Numbered from the stretch's first letter, positions 43,262-53,225 are shown. The stretch is DNA of 64,000 bases from an uncultured Oscillospiraceae bacterium (GCA_910578255.1 CAJTQM010000004.1:22508-86507), one strand, 5' to 3'. A program made the numbers and translations. The notes: generated by a model from the sequence alone, not told the origin.

Positions 43262-44032
43262 ATGTTGAGAGGGTTCTACACAGCTGCGTCGGGGATCTTG
43301 ACACAGCAGCGCACCTTAAACGTCCTGACGAACAATATCGCCAACGCCCAGACTCCGGGGTTTCGCGGTTCACGGGTGGTGACCACGACGTTTGAACATG
43401 AGTTACTCACCCGGATTGAGGGCTACAACACCGGGCGGATTGGAACCGGGACGCCGATGCGCATGGTTTCCGAGGTTCCGATTCGGTTTGATCCCACCTC
43501 GTTGGAGGAAACCGAGCGGCCTTACGACATTGCGATTGACGGCGAAGGGTATTTTAACGTTCAGGCTGCGGCAGACGAAGAGGGGAACGAAGGGGCGCGG
43601 TATCTTACCCGCAACGGCAGCTTTGATCTGGACGAGCAAAACCAGCTGGTCCTGCCGGGCGTTGGAGTCGTTTTAGGGGAAAAAGGCGCCATTAAGCTGA
43701 ATACTGCCTATTTTACCGTAGAGTCGGACGGTACGATTTATGACGAAAGCGGCAAGGTGGTAGATAAGCTGCTGGTGACCATTCCGCCGGAAGGGACTGA
43801 AATCAACCAGATCCAAAACGGTCTGTATCAGACTGCGGATATGGACGCCAATCAGCCGGTAACCGCGCAGACAAAGCTGGTGCAGGGCTGGTTTGAGCGC
43901 TCAAATATCGATGTGAACCGGGAGTATACCCTGGTGATGGAAGCGCAGCGCGCTTTCCAGGCGTGCAGCACGGCCTTGCAGATCATCGACAATATTGATC
44001 AGAAGGCGGCCGCCCAGATCGCGGCTGTTTAA
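43262..44032 (+). CDS. Flagellar hook-basal body rod protein, FlgF/FlgG family (first copy)
   Basis: A 256-residue axial protein. LRGFYTAASGILTQQRTLNV then LTNNIANAQTPGFRGSR is the N-terminal rod/hook signature; IAIDGEGYFNV is the FlgF/FlgG core; the C-terminal helix is YTLVMEAQRAFQACSTALQI. It corresponds to Bacillus FlhO, a FlgF/FlgG-type distal or transition rod protein; which of the two it equals cannot be fixed by eye. The AGGAGG site overlaps the end of the sigma gene. Confidence 0.88.
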   Translation: MLRGFYTAASGILTQQRTLNVLTNNIANAQTPGFRGSRVVTTTFEHELLTRIEGYNTGRIGTGTPMRMVSEVPIRFDPTSLEETERPYDIAIDGEGYFNVQAAADEEGNEGARYLTRNGSFDLDEQNQLVLPGVGVVLGEKGAIKLNTAYFTVESDGTIYDESGKVVDKLLVTIPPEGTEINQIQNGLYQTADMDANQPVTAQTKLVQGWFERSNIDVNREYTLVMEAQRAFQACSTALQIIDNIDQKAAAQIAAV

Positions 44033-44065
44033 TCTTGAATTTTAGAAAGGAAGGCGGTAAGGAAA

Positions 44066-44818
44066 ATGAATATTTCTTTCTTTAACGGCGTGTCCGGGCT
44101 GATCGCTTATCAAGAAAGTCTGAACCGTACCTCCCACAACATTGCCAACAGCAATACGGTGGGGTATAAGCCGAGCAAATCCACCTTCAGCGATTTGCTT
44201 TATACGCGGATGGCGGTGAACAGTCCCGAAGAGCCTCTTGTGGGGCACGGCGTAAGATTTTTGGATTCCCGTCTGCTTTATAAACAGGGCCCGGTCATCC
44301 AGACGGAGAACACGCTGGATTTTGGGTTGATGGGCGATGGCTTTTTTGCGTTGCAGCTGCCGGATAACAGCATTCAGTATACCCGCAACGGCGCGTTTGA
44401 TATCAGCATTGAGGGAGGCACCGGCTATCTGGTAAACGCCTCGGGCTATTATGTGCTGGACGGCCAGGGTCGGAAAATCGCGTTGACGGCCGGCTCGCAG
44501 GAAGGGCTTTTTGACCTGTCCGACCTGAAAGAGAAGATTGGCATTTACGATTTTCCCAATCCCTATGGATTGGAGCCGGTTACGGGAAATTCCTTTCTGA
44601 AAACAGAGAATTCGGGAGAGGCGGTATCGGTTAATAACGGCCCGCCCGCCAATTACGACCGGCACTATCAGCTGATCCAAAGCGCCTTAGAGCAGTCCGG
44701 CGTGAACTTGGGCGACGAGATGGTATCGGTTATTGTAACACAGAAAGCGTATCAACTGAATGCGCGGATGGTGCAGACAGCAGATGAGTTGGAACAGCTT
44801 ATCAATAATTTGCGGTAA
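44066..44818 (+). CDS. Flagellar hook-basal body rod protein, FlgF/FlgG family (second copy)
   Basis: A 250-residue paralogue of the preceding gene, comparable to Bacillus FlhP. It has NRTSHNIANSNTVGYKPSKS, LDFGLMGDGFFALQLPDNSI with the YTRNGAFDIS strand, and the C-terminal helix ending AYQLNARMVQTADELEQLIN. It differs from the first by the start MNISFFNGVSGLIAYQESL. The distal rod needs two such proteins, so both are probably structural. Followed by cheC after 19 bp. Confidence 0.88.
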   Translation: MNISFFNGVSGLIAYQESLNRTSHNIANSNTVGYKPSKSTFSDLLYTRMAVNSPEEPLVGHGVRFLDSRLLYKQGPVIQTENTLDFGLMGDGFFALQLPDNSIQYTRNGAFDISIEGGTGYLVNASGYYVLDGQGRKIALTAGSQEGLFDLSDLKEKIGIYDFPNPYGLEPVTGNSFLKTENSGEAVSVNNGPPANYDRHYQLIQSALEQSGVNLGDEMVSVIVTQKAYQLNARMVQTADELEQLINNLR

Positions 44819-44837
44819 AGGAAAAGAGGGGAAAAAT

Positions 44838-45461
44838 TTGGCGTTTGAAACATATGAAGATTTGAATGATATCCATCTAGACGTACTGCGTGAAATCGGG
44901 AATATCGGTTCCGGAAATGCGGCTTCTTCGCTGGCGTCGATGCTGAGCACACCGGTGAATATTTCGGTGCCTGCGGTTCGGATTCTTGATTATGGTCAGG
45001 TTGAAGAGGAGATGGGTGGCCCAGAGCAGATGATTGTGGGCTTATTGCTGTCTCTGGAAGGGGACGTCAATGGCATGATTATGTTCCTTCTCCATCAGGA
45101 TTTTGCCAATATGATGCTCAACTCTTTGCTGGGCCAGCCGTTGCCGCCGTCCGGCGAAATTGATGAGATGAGTTATTCCGCGATCCAGGAAATGGCAAAT
45201 ATTATGGCCGCCTCTTATGTCAACGCGATTGTTGAAATGACGGGGCTGAGCATCAATATTACAGTGCCTTCGATGTGCGTTGACATGCTTGGCGCGATTT
45301 TAAGTGTACCGGCGATTCACTATGCCAACATCAGCGATAAAATTATCTTTATCAACAATGAGTTTAATGGCATTGATTTGCATGCGCCGAATCATATTCT
45401 GCTGATTCCGGATGTGGAGTCTTTAGAAAAAATTATGACAAACCTGGGGATAGAACTATGA
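44838..45461 (+). CDS. cheC: CheY-P phosphatase CheC
   Basis: CheC removes phosphate from CheY-P and is stimulated by CheD. The 207-residue protein has both active-site motifs: Asp15/Glu19/Asn22 (LDVLREIGN) and SAIQEMAN, each with the downstream Pro (VNISVP and INITVP). TTG 44838, 6 bases after AGAGGGG, is the right start; earlier in-frame codons fall inside the preceding gene. The stop overlaps cheD as ATGA. Confidence 0.94.
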   Translation: MAFETYEDLNDIHLDVLREIGNIGSGNAASSLASMLSTPVNISVPAVRILDYGQVEEEMGGPEQMIVGLLLSLEGDVNGMIMFLLHQDFANMMLNSLLGQPLPPSGEIDEMSYSAIQEMANIMAASYVNAIVEMTGLSINITVPSMCVDMLGAILSVPAIHYANISDKIIFINNEFNGIDLHAPNHILLIPDVESLEKIMTNLGIEL

Positions 45462-45940
45462 GTCAGTTAGTCAAGGTCGGTATTTCAGACCTAAATGTCG
45501 TGCGTTCTCCCGACGCCCTTGTAACCTTTGCGTTGGGTTCTTGTATCGGTATCTGCCTGTACGACCGGGTGAAAAAAGTGGCGGGACTTTCCCACATCAT
45601 GTTGCCGGTTAATACAAACAAGGATTCAAAGCAGGCATACCGGTTTGCCGACACGGCCATTGTGATTTTGGTACAGAAAATGTTGGCCGCCGGCGCGGAT
45701 AAACGCAGGCTTACCGCGAAAATCGCTGGCGGCGCCCGTATGTTTACTGCGATATCCAATAACGCGCTGGCCAGTATTGGACAAAGGAACATCGAGGCGG
45801 TTCGAAAGGAACTTTCCCGCTTGGGGATTCCCATCATTGCGGACGATACGGGCAAGGATTTTGGACGCACCGTTTACTTTTATGCGGAGGACGGCTCCAT
45901 GCATGTGAAGTCGGCCAGCAAAGGCGAATGGGTCCTTTAG
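45458..45940 (+). CDS. cheD: Chemoreceptor glutamine deamidase CheD
   Basis: CheD deamidates receptor glutamines and binds CheC. The 160-residue protein shows the catalytic Cys29 (FALGSCIGICLYD) and His46 (GLSHIMLP), plus the family segment KIAGGARMFTAISN and the C-terminal FGRTVYFYAEDGSMHVKSAS. Start ATG 45458 overlaps the cheC stop by 4 bp. It ends the long operon; two terminators follow. Confidence 0.95.
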   Translation: MSQLVKVGISDLNVVRSPDALVTFALGSCIGICLYDRVKKVAGLSHIMLPVNTNKDSKQAYRFADTAIVILVQKMLAAGADKRRLTAKIAGGARMFTAISNNALASIGQRNIEAVRKELSRLGIPIIADDTGKDFGRTVYFYAEDGSMHVKSASKGEWVL

Positions 45941-46050
45941 AGAATCCCACCCTTTGTCTTACAAGGTCGATGAATTGTATTTTTCAAGAAGGATAATACA
46001 AATCGTATAAAACGATCTGAGAATTGGCTGTTTTCCGCAAAAAATCCTGC

Positions 46051-46100
46051 GATAAAAAGTACCGGATGATTTGTTCTTTCATGGTCCGGCGCTTTTTATC
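46051..46100. terminator. Terminator of the fla/che operon
   Basis: GATAAAAAG and CCGGA arms pair with TCCGG and CTTTTTATC around a 17-base loop, ending in a T-rich arm; the symmetrical A/T flanks would allow both directions. Confidence 0.7.
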
Positions 46101-46111
46101 ACAGGAAGATA

Positions 46112-46146
46112 AAAAGCCCTCCCCTTAAAACAAGGGGAGGGCTTTT
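46112..46146. terminator. Bidirectional terminator between cheD and guaB
   Basis: A perfect 15-bp stem (46112-46126 with 46132-46146) and 5-base loop with A/T ends. It closes guaB from the other side. Confidence 0.88.
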
Positions 46147-46172
46147 GCATAGCGGTTTTGCCGGGGAAAAGA

Positions 46173-47678
46173 TTACTTTTCAACTTTGTTGTTGTCCTTG
46201 AGTACCACGTCGTGGGCGCCGCCTTCTACAATGCTGGTGGCAGAGACCATGGTGATCTTGGCTTTCTGCTGCAGTTCGGGAATGGTGAGCGCACCACAGT
46301 TGCACATGGTGGAGCGCACCTTGTATAAAGTGATATTCAGGTTATCCTTTAACGAGCCGGCGTAGGGGACATAGGAGTCTACCCCTTCCTCGAAGGAGAG
46401 TTTTGCCTCGCCGCCAAGATCATAGCGCTGCCAGTTTCTTGCGCGGCTGGAGCCTTCACCCCAATATTCCTTCATGTAGTTGCCGTTGATCATTACCTTG
46501 CTGGTGGGACTTTCGTCAAACCGGGAGAAATAACGGCCCAACATAATAAAATCCGCGCCCATGGCCAGCGCCAGGGTGACGTGGTAATCGTGAACGATAC
46601 CGCCATCCGAGCAGACGGGGACATAAACGCCGGTCCGCTCATAGTATTCGTCCCGGGCTTTGGCCACCTCGATCAGCGCGGTGGCCTGTCCGCGGCCGAT
46701 GCCCTTTTGCTCGCGGGTGATGCAGATCGAACCGCCGCCGATACCGACCTTGACGAAATCGGCGCCTGCCTCGGCCAAAAAGAGGAAGCCCTCCCGATCA
46801 ACCACATTGCCCGCGCCGATTTTAACCGAATCGCCGTATTTGGCCCGGGTCCAGTCCAGCGTCCGTTTCTGCCATTCGGAAAAGCCTTCGGAAGAGTCGA
46901 TGCACAAAACATCGGCCCCGGCCGCTACCAAAGCGGGGATTCTTTCCTCGTAGTCGCGGGTATTGATCCCGGCGCCTACCACATACCGTTTCGAAGCGTC
47001 TAATAATTCCAATGGATTTTCTTTGTGGGAGTCATAGTCCTTGCGGAAAACCATGTATAAAAGCCGCTGGTTGTCGTCGATCACCGGAAGGCTGTTCAGC
47101 TTGTGATCCCAAATAATGTTGTTGGCCTCTTTTAAGGTAATGCCCTCTTTGGCGTAAATCAGATTTTCAAAGGGGGTCATGAACTGAGATACGCAGGTAG
47201 CGGGATCCATACGGCTGACCCGGTAGTCGCGGCTGGTCACAATGCCCAGAAGCTTTCCCTCGGCGGTGCCGTCGTCGGTTACCGCAACGGTGGAATGGCC
47301 GGTTTTGGCCTTTAGGTCCAGAATATCCCGCAGGGTCTGGTCCGGGCGGATGTTTGAGTCGCTGCGGACAAAACCCGCTTTATGGTTTTTTACCCGCGCC
47401 ACCATAGCCGCCTCGTCCTGGATGGACTGGGAACCGTAAATGAAGGAGATCCCACCCTCCCGAGCGAGGGCGACAGCCATTCTTTCACCGGATACCGCCT
47501 GCATGATGGCGGATACCAACGGGATGTTCATCGTCAGGGCCGACTCTTCCCCTTTTTTGTATTTGACCACAGGGGTTTTTAAGCTTACATTGTTGGGAAT
47601 GCATTCCGAAGAGGAGTAACCGGGAACCAGGAGGTATTCGCTGAAGGTGCGGGAGGGTTCTTCGTAAAAATAAGCCAT
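46173..47678 (-). CDS. guaB: Inosine-5'-monophosphate dehydrogenase
   Basis: GuaB oxidises IMP to XMP, the committed step of GMP synthesis, in the cytosol. The 501-residue protein has a barrel split by two CBS domains (about 105-215), the catalytic loop [19 protein letters not shown] with Cys319, and the later [20 protein letters not shown] and [13 protein letters not shown] segments. The N-terminus ([16 protein letters not shown]) is a clostridial-type variant. It is transcribed alone from a near-consensus promoter at 47759-47787. It is unrelated to motility except as a GTP supply. Confidence 0.95.
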   Translation of the reverse strand: MAYFYEEPSRTFSEYLLVPGYSSSECIPNNVSLKTPVVKYKKGEESALTMNIPLVSAIMQAVSGERMAVALAREGGISFIYGSQSIQDEAAMVARVKNHKAGFVRSDSNIRPDQTLRDILDLKAKTGHSTVAVTDDGTAEGKLLGIVTSRDYRVSRMDPATCVSQFMTPFENLIYAKEGITLKEANNIIWDHKLNSLPVIDDNQRLLYMVFRKDYDSHKENPLELLDASKRYVVGAGINTRDYEERIPALVAAGADVLCIDSSEGFSEWQKRTLDWTRAKYGDSVKIGAGNVVDREGFLFLAEAGADFVKVGIGGGSICITREQKGIGRGQATALIEVAKARDEYYERTGVYVPVCSDGGIVHDYHVTLALAMGADFIMLGRYFSRFDESPTSKVMINGNYMKEYWGEGSSRARNWQRYDLGGEAKLSFEEGVDSYVPYAGSLKDNLNITLYKVRSTMCNCGALTIPELQQKAKITMVSATSIVEGGAHDVVLKDNNKVEK

Positions 47679-47737
47679 CGTTTTCCAATCTCCTATCTGC
47701 TGAAAACAGCGCTCAAAAAATCCTTTTTCTTCTGTAG

Positions 47738-47766
47738 TTGACTTTTGTATTACCTTGTATTATAAA
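47738..47766 (+). promoter_or_regulatory. Possible promoter toward the ABC transporter genes
   Basis: TTGACT (47738-47743), 17 bases, TATAAA (47761-47766). It overlaps the guaB promoter on the other strand, and the two -35 elements form an inverted repeat of TTGACTTTT. Confidence 0.5.
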
Positions 47767-47787
47767 AAAAACAGCGAAAAAAGTCAA
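47759..47787 (-). promoter_or_regulatory. Sigma-A promoter of guaB
   Basis: On the minus strand TTGACT (47782-47787), 17 bases, TATAAT (47759-47764), about 75 bases before the guaB start. Confidence 0.8.
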
Positions 47788-47919
47788 CCGCAGAAGCCGC
47801 CGGTTTTCATTGTTTTTTTACGGATTATTTACCGCTTGCTGACGAAAAAATCGCTGCAAATATGGTAAAATAAAAATAGAATGGAAAAGTTGTTTTTTGG
47901 CTGTCGGAGGTATTTTTGC

Positions 47920-48624
47920 ATGTCTGCATTTGTGGAACTTAAAAATGTGAAAAAGGAATACCGGATGGGTGAAGTGACGATCACCGCCGCGGACGGCGTG
48001 AATTTTGAGATCAAAAAAGGCGAATTCTGCGTGATCGTAGGGCCTTCCGGCGCGGGGAAAACCACCGTGCTGAATATTCTGGGTGGGATGGACAGCTGCA
48101 CCAGCGGCGATGTGCTGGTCGACGGCCAAAACATCAGCCGCCTTTCCCCCAAAGAGTTAATTGGGTACCGCCGGTTTGATATCGGGTTTGTCTTTCAGTT
48201 TTACAATCTGGTACAAAACCTTACGGCAAAGGAAAACGTGGAACTGGCCTCACAGATTTGCCCCAATCCGGTGGACGCGGCCCAGATTCTGACCGAGGTT
48301 GGACTGGGCGGAAGGCTTAACAACTTTCCGGCGCAGCTTTCCGGCGGCGAGCAGCAGCGGGTAGCCATCGCCCGGGCGCTGGCCAAGCGCCCCAAGCTGC
48401 TTTTGTGCGACGAGCCCACCGGCGCGCTGGACTATCTGACCGGAAAAAGTATCCTGAAGCTTTTGCAGGATACCTGCCGCAAAGGAGGAACGACCGTTAT
48501 CATCATCACCCACAACTCGGCGCTGACCCCCATGGCGGACCGGATTATCCGCATGAAAAACGCGCGGGTGGAGCGTATGGAGAAAAATCCGCACATTGTA
48601 CCGGTGGAGGCGATTGAATGGTAA
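47920..48624 (+). CDS. ABC transporter ATP-binding protein (MacB/LolD type)
   Basis: A 234-residue nucleotide-binding subunit of a type VII (MacB-like) transporter. Walker A is GPSGAGKTT, the signature is [20 protein letters not shown] and Walker B is [12 protein letters not shown]; the Q-loop reads [14 protein letters not shown], typical of this class. ATG 47920, preceded by CGGAGG, is chosen over ATG 47881. It overlaps the permease gene by 7 bp. With a permease that carries a long extracellular coiled coil, it is more likely a mechanotransmission device than a classical importer. Confidence 0.94.
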   Translation: MSAFVELKNVKKEYRMGEVTITAADGVNFEIKKGEFCVIVGPSGAGKTTVLNILGGMDSCTSGDVLVDGQNISRLSPKELIGYRRFDIGFVFQFYNLVQNLTAKENVELASQICPNPVDAAQILTEVGLGGRLNNFPAQLSGGEQQRVAIARALAKRPKLLLCDEPTGALDYLTGKSILKLLQDTCRKGGTTVIIITHNSALTPMADRIIRMKNARVERMEKNPHIVPVEAIEW

Positions 48625-51600
48625 AAAGGATGCGTGCAGGCGTATTTGCCAAGGACCTTTTGCGCGAGATCGCCAAAAGCAAAAACCGTTTTTTATCCAT
48701 TTTTCTTATTGTGGCCATTGGCGTTGGCTTTTTCGCCGGACTGACCGCCTCCGGGCCGGATATGAAGCTGACCGCCGACACCTATTTTGCGCGGCAGCGT
48801 CTTAGCGATTTCCGGCTTTTATCTACCATGGGCTTTACCGATGAGGATCTGCAGGCTCTGCGGGATACCGAGGGGGTGCGAGCGGTGCTGCCCGGCCATT
48901 GGGTGGATACGGTGCTGGAGACGGGAGGAGACAGCGAAGTCGTAAAGGCGATGGGCTATGATTTTGACCGGCTGGAAAAAGAGGATTCGGACCGGATGAA
49001 CCTGCCGGTTCTGCTGGAAGGGCGGTTTCCTCAGTCGCCGGACGAATGTGTCGTTGAGGCCGCCGAGGAGATTTTTGGGGTCTCCTTTCAGCTGGGGGAC
49101 AGCATCACCCTGACCAACGGCAAGCCGGATACCGATTTGACCGACATCCTTCGCACCGACCGCTTTACCATTGTGGGAATCGTGCAGAGTCCTTTGTATA
49201 TCAGCATTGGGCGCGGGACCTCGACCATTGGCAGCGGAAAGGTCAACGCGTTTATTATGATTCCCAACGAGACGTTTTTAGAGGATTATTATACAGAGGT
49301 TTACCTGCTTGCTGACGGGGTAGAGGGGCTTTCCTCCTATTCACAGGAATACCAAAACCGCATTGACCAGCTGGCTTCGCGCTTAGAGCGGCTGGGAGAA
49401 GAGCGGGCGACGATCCGGCTGGAGCAGGTTCGGACCGAAGCGGCAGAAAAAATTGCCGACGCCCAAAATGCGCTGGACGAGGGCATCCGGACCCAGCAGG
49501 AGGGGTTGGACAAAGGGCGGCAGGAGTTAGACGACGCTCGCGGTCAGCTGAGCCAGGGGGAGAGAGACTTGGCGGAGGCTACCCAGACCTATTACGATTC
49601 GATTGCCGACGCCCAAAAACAGCTGGACGACGCCCGGCAGGAGTTAAACGACGGGGAGAAATCGTATGAATCGGGTCTGCGGGCGTATGAAAGAGGGCAG
49701 GACGCCTACGACCGGGCGCTGGAAGAGGGTCTGGCGCAGATACAAAGCGCCCAAAAGGTCTTGGACGAGACCCAGGCGCAGCTGACCCAGGGCCAGGCCC
49801 AGTACGATCAGGTCCGTGCGCTGGTGCCGGACGAGGGAAGCGCCGCCTTTGTGTTAAACGATCCGGCTGCCGACCCGGGGCAGACCGCCCGGCTGGCGGC
49901 CCAGCTTTCGGCTCTGGCCCAATCGGGCGCGGGGCAGGATTGGGCCGGAGATCTGGCGGACTATCTTTCCGACCCGGCGGCCATGACGCCCCAGCAGAGC
50001 GCCTACCATCTGGCGGTGGTCCGGCAGGTCAATCAGGAGATGGACGCCCAAGGCCGGCAGCTTCAAGAGGGCTGGGCGCAGCTAAATGAGGGGAAAGAAC
50101 AGCTGGAGGAGGGCCGCAGACGGCTGGCCGAGGCTGGCAGGCAGCTGGATGAAGCCGCCGATCAGCTAAGAGAAGCCCGCGAAACCTTAGACGAGGGTTG
50201 GACACAGCTGGCGGAAAAAGAGCGGGAGTTTCTCGACAAAAAAGAAGAGGGATGGCAGGAACTTGTAAAGGCAGGTCAGGAAATTTCGGACGGCCGTCGA
50301 GAATTGGCCGACGGAGAAAAGGAATGGGAAGAGGGAAAGGCCCAGTCGGACCAGGAGATCGCCGATGCCCGGGAAAAGCTGGACAAGGCCAAAAAAGATC
50401 TGGCGGCGCTGAAAACGCCGGAATGGTATGTGTTGGACCGCACCGACTATCCGGGCCACGCGGATTTTGGCAGCGATGCCGACCGGATTTCCGCCATCGC
50501 CCGGGTGTTCCCGCTGTTTTTCCTGCTGGTGGCGGCGCTGGTCTGCCTGACCACCATGACCCGGATGGTGGAGGAACAGCGGGTCCAAATCGGGACCTTG
50601 AAGGCACTGGGCTACCGGTCCGGCGTGATAGGAGCCAAGTTTTTAATCTACGCGCTGGCCGCCACGGTGGCGGGAAGTCTGGCCGGCTTGTTGGTGGGAA
50701 TGCGTCTGTTTCCGACGATTATTTATAACGCCTACGGCATTTTGTATACCATGATCCCTGTCCAGGCGCCGTTTCGGGCCGGGGTAGCGGCTTTGTCCAC
50801 CCTGGCGGCCGCCGCCACGGTTTTGGCGACGGTTTTGCTGTGTTGCCGCCGGGAGTTGGCAGAGCAGCCGGCCCTGCTGATGCGGCCCAAGGCCCCCAAG
50901 GCGGGCAAGAGGGTCCTCTTAGAGCGGATCGGCTTTTTGTGGAACCGGCTTTCCTTCAGCTACAAGGTGACCTTCCGAAATCTGTTCCGCTACAAAAAAA
51001 GGATGCTGATGACGGTGGTGGGCATTGCCGGATGCAGTGCGCTGATGCTGACCGGCTTTGGCCTGTACGACGCCATCCGGGACATTGTGGGCATTCAGTT
51101 TGGCCAGCTGTACCACTATGATCTGACCACCGTGCTGGAACAGGATCTGTCCGATTCCCAGCGCCGGGAGGCCGAATCCCTGCTGTTTTCCCATCCGCAG
51201 GTAGAGAATTCTCTGTATGTCCGGCAGGAGTCGTTCCAGTTTAAAGGGGCCGGCGGCAAGACCTACGATCTGTATTTGTTTGTGCCGGAAAACCCCCGGC
51301 AGATGGAAGATTTTGTCACCCTGCGCACCCGCAAAGGGCATGAATCTTTATCTTTGGAAAAAGAGGAGGTTATCCTGACCGAAAAGGCCGCCCGTTTTCT
51401 TAATGTCGGGCCGGGGGAGCAGATCACCATAACCGACGCGGACCACCGTTCTTATACCGTGACGGTGGGAGCAGTAGCCGAGCAGTACACCGGCCATTAT
51501 TTGTACATGACGCCCCGGGCCTATGAAGAGTACTTCCATCAGCCGGCCTCTTTTAATATGGTGCAGTCCATTCTGCGCGCGCCGGGCATTGGCGAGCAGG

Positions 51601-52097
51601 AGGAACTTTCCCGCCGCCTGACCGCCTGCGACGGCGTACTGGCGGTATCGGATACCATGACGATCAAAAGCCAGTTTGACGACATGATCCACAGCATGAC
51701 CTACGTAATGCTGGTGCTGATTGTTTCCGCCGGCGCGCTGGCGTTCGTGGTTTTATACAATCTGTCCAACATCAATGCAAACGAGCGGATACGGGAAATC
51801 GCGACGATTAAGGTGCTGGGCTTTTACGACCGGGAGGTATCGGCTTATCTGTACCGGGAAAATATCTTTTTAACGCTGCTGGGAACCCTGGCCGGGCTGA
51901 TTTTGGGCGTTTTTTTGCACCATTACGTAGTGGTGACGGCGGAAACGGATATCGTCATGTTTGGCCGGACGATCCGGTGGATGAGTTATGTCTTTTCCGG
52001 CGCGCTGACGCTGATCTTTTCCCTTTTGGTCAATGGGGTGATGCATTTTAAGCTAAAAAAGGTCAGTATGGTGGAATCGTTAAAATCCATAGAGTGA
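48618..52097 (+). CDS. FtsX-like ABC permease with a long extracellular coiled coil
   Basis: A 1159-residue membrane protein. One helix near residues 20-40 is followed by an extracellular MacB-like domain. Residues about 267-600 form a coiled coil built of repeating L-x-x-G/A-x-x-x-L-x-x-A units (for example EQLEEGRRRLAEAGRQLDEA). A first FtsX domain with three membrane helices lies at about 630-750, a second extracellular domain to about 1020, and a second FtsX domain at about 1025-1155. This double-FtsX layout is common in Clostridia. The substrate is unknown; cell-wall or lipoprotein/peptide handling is likely. RNA starts with the ATPase gene. Confidence 0.9.
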   Translation: MVKRMRAGVFAKDLLREIAKSKNRFLSIFLIVAIGVGFFAGLTASGPDMKLTADTYFARQRLSDFRLLSTMGFTDEDLQALRDTEGVRAVLPGHWVDTVLETGGDSEVVKAMGYDFDRLEKEDSDRMNLPVLLEGRFPQSPDECVVEAAEEIFGVSFQLGDSITLTNGKPDTDLTDILRTDRFTIVGIVQSPLYISIGRGTSTIGSGKVNAFIMIPNETFLEDYYTEVYLLADGVEGLSSYSQEYQNRIDQLASRLERLGEERATIRLEQVRTEAAEKIADAQNALDEGIRTQQEGLDKGRQELDDARGQLSQGERDLAEATQTYYDSIADAQKQLDDARQELNDGEKSYESGLRAYERGQDAYDRALEEGLAQIQSAQKVLDETQAQLTQGQAQYDQVRALVPDEGSAAFVLNDPAADPGQTARLAAQLSALAQSGAGQDWAGDLADYLSDPAAMTPQQSAYHLAVVRQVNQEMDAQGRQLQEGWAQLNEGKEQLEEGRRRLAEAGRQLDEAADQLREARETLDEGWTQLAEKEREFLDKKEEGWQELVKAGQEISDGRRELADGEKEWEEGKAQSDQEIADAREKLDKAKKDLAALKTPEWYVLDRTDYPGHADFGSDADRISAIARVFPLFFLLVAALVCLTTMTRMVEEQRVQIGTLKALGYRSGVIGAKFLIYALAATVAGSLAGLLVGMRLFPTIIYNAYGILYTMIPVQAPFRAGVAALSTLAAAATVLATVLLCCRRELAEQPALLMRPKAPKAGKRVLLERIGFLWNRLSFSYKVTFRNLFRYKKRMLMTVVGIAGCSALMLTGFGLYDAIRDIVGIQFGQLYHYDLTTVLEQDLSDSQRREAESLLFSHPQVENSLYVRQESFQFKGAGGKTYDLYLFVPENPRQMEDFVTLRTRKGHESLSLEKEEVILTEKAARFLNVGPGEQITITDADHRSYTVTVGAVAEQYTGHYLYMTPRAYEEYFHQPASFNMVQSILRAPGIGEQEELSRRLTACDGVLAVSDTMTIKSQFDDMIHSMTYVMLVLIVSAGALAFVVLYNLSNINANERIREIATIKVLGFYDREVSAYLYRENIFLTLLGTLAGLILGVFLHHYVVVTAETDIVMFGRTIRWMSYVFSGALTLIFSLLVNGVMHFKLKKVSMVESLKSIE

Positions 52098-52168
52098 TGC
52101 AATAAAATCCCGGAATTTCTGCACTTATTTGACAAAGGGACAGTTTTAAACAGACAAGGAGGGGTTTT

Positions 52169-53164
52169 ATGAAAAGAAGATGGCTTTTGGCGGTTCTTTG
52201 CGCGGCGGTTTTGCTTACACTGCTGACAGGATGCGGCGCGACCAGTCTGACAGATAAAGCGGTCGGCGGGAATCAGGGCTATGCGCCGCCCCAGGCCGCA
52301 CCGGGGAACGGCGCGGCAGAGAATGGGGTGGCAGAGGACACGACAATGGGGGACATGGCCTTTTCCACGTCGGAATCCCCCGTTTCGGGGTTTATGATCC
52401 CGGCGGAGGAGCCAGCGGGCCGAAAGATCATCTGGCGGGTGGAACTGGAGGCGGAGACGCTGGAGTTTGACTCGTTTTTGTCCGAATTGGAAAAGGCGGT
52501 GCGGGAATTTGACGGATATCTGGAAGGCTCCTCGGTCAGCGGCAACGCCATCACTTATTCGTCCAACCGTTACGGCTCTTTGACCATTCGCATCCCCAGC
52601 GGTAAGCTGGACAGCTTTTTGGGGCAGGTGGGGCAGCTTTGCACCGTTACCCACACGAGCAAATCCTCCGAGGATGTGACGCTGGATTACGTGGACGTAC
52701 AAGCCCGGATCGAGACGCTTACCATCGAGCAAGAGCGGCTGCTGGCGCTGTTGGAGTCGGCGCAGGATTTGGAATCGGTGATTCAGCTGGAAAGCCGCCT
52801 GTCGGAGGTGCGATATCAGCTGGAAAGCTATCAGTCCACAAAAAACCGTTACGACAGTCTGATTGATTACAGCACGGTCACCCTTTCGGTACACGAGGTA
52901 CAAAGGGTAACGGTGGTGCCGGATCAGTCGGTATGGCAGCGCATCGGCTCCGGTTGGTCCAATACCATGTACCGGCTGAAGACCGGCTTGGTGGATTTCT
53001 TTGTATGGTTCGTGGTCAACCTGCCTTATCTTCTGATCTGGGCGGCCTTTGCCGGGGTTGTAGTCTGGCTTAGCCTGCGCGGCGCCAAAAAGCATCGGGA
53101 GAAAAAACTGCCGGTGAGATTTGTGCCGTCGGACGAGAAGACCATTCCTACCGAGACAAAATAG
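52169..53164 (+). CDS. DUF4349 lipoprotein
   Basis: A 331-residue membrane-anchored protein with a lipoprotein signal (lipobox LLTGC, Cys near residue 22). Residues about 85-265 form the DUF4349 domain: a beta part (TIRIPSGKLDSFLGQVGQLC), then a coiled coil (LTIEQERLLALLESAQDLES to VRYQLESYQSTKNRYDSLID) and a strand (YSTVTLSVHEV). A C-terminal membrane helix lies near 290-310. It follows the ABC permease by 71 bp and may work with it. The biochemical role of DUF4349 is unknown. AAGGAGGGG site. Confidence 0.9.
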   Translation: MKRRWLLAVLCAAVLLTLLTGCGATSLTDKAVGGNQGYAPPQAAPGNGAAENGVAEDTTMGDMAFSTSESPVSGFMIPAEEPAGRKIIWRVELEAETLEFDSFLSELEKAVREFDGYLEGSSVSGNAITYSSNRYGSLTIRIPSGKLDSFLGQVGQLCTVTHTSKSSEDVTLDYVDVQARIETLTIEQERLLALLESAQDLESVIQLESRLSEVRYQLESYQSTKNRYDSLIDYSTVTLSVHEVQRVTVVPDQSVWQRIGSGWSNTMYRLKTGLVDFFVWFVVNLPYLLIWAAFAGVVVWLSLRGAKKHREKKLPVRFVPSDEKTIPTETK

Positions 53165-53225
53165 AAAAAGATCAAGCGATGGTTTTGCGCATCCGCCTAT
53201 TTAGGCGGACGCATGAAGATCATAA

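Noticed and set aside
45941-46045. Promoter-like TTCAAG-N17-TATAAA after cheD
   Set aside because: Nothing is encoded downstream before two terminators, so it is probably chance in an AT-rich gap.
51986-53095. 369-codon frame antisense to the permease end and DUF4349 gene
   Set aside because: Crosses two real genes and an intergenic region on the other strand, with no ribosome site or domain.
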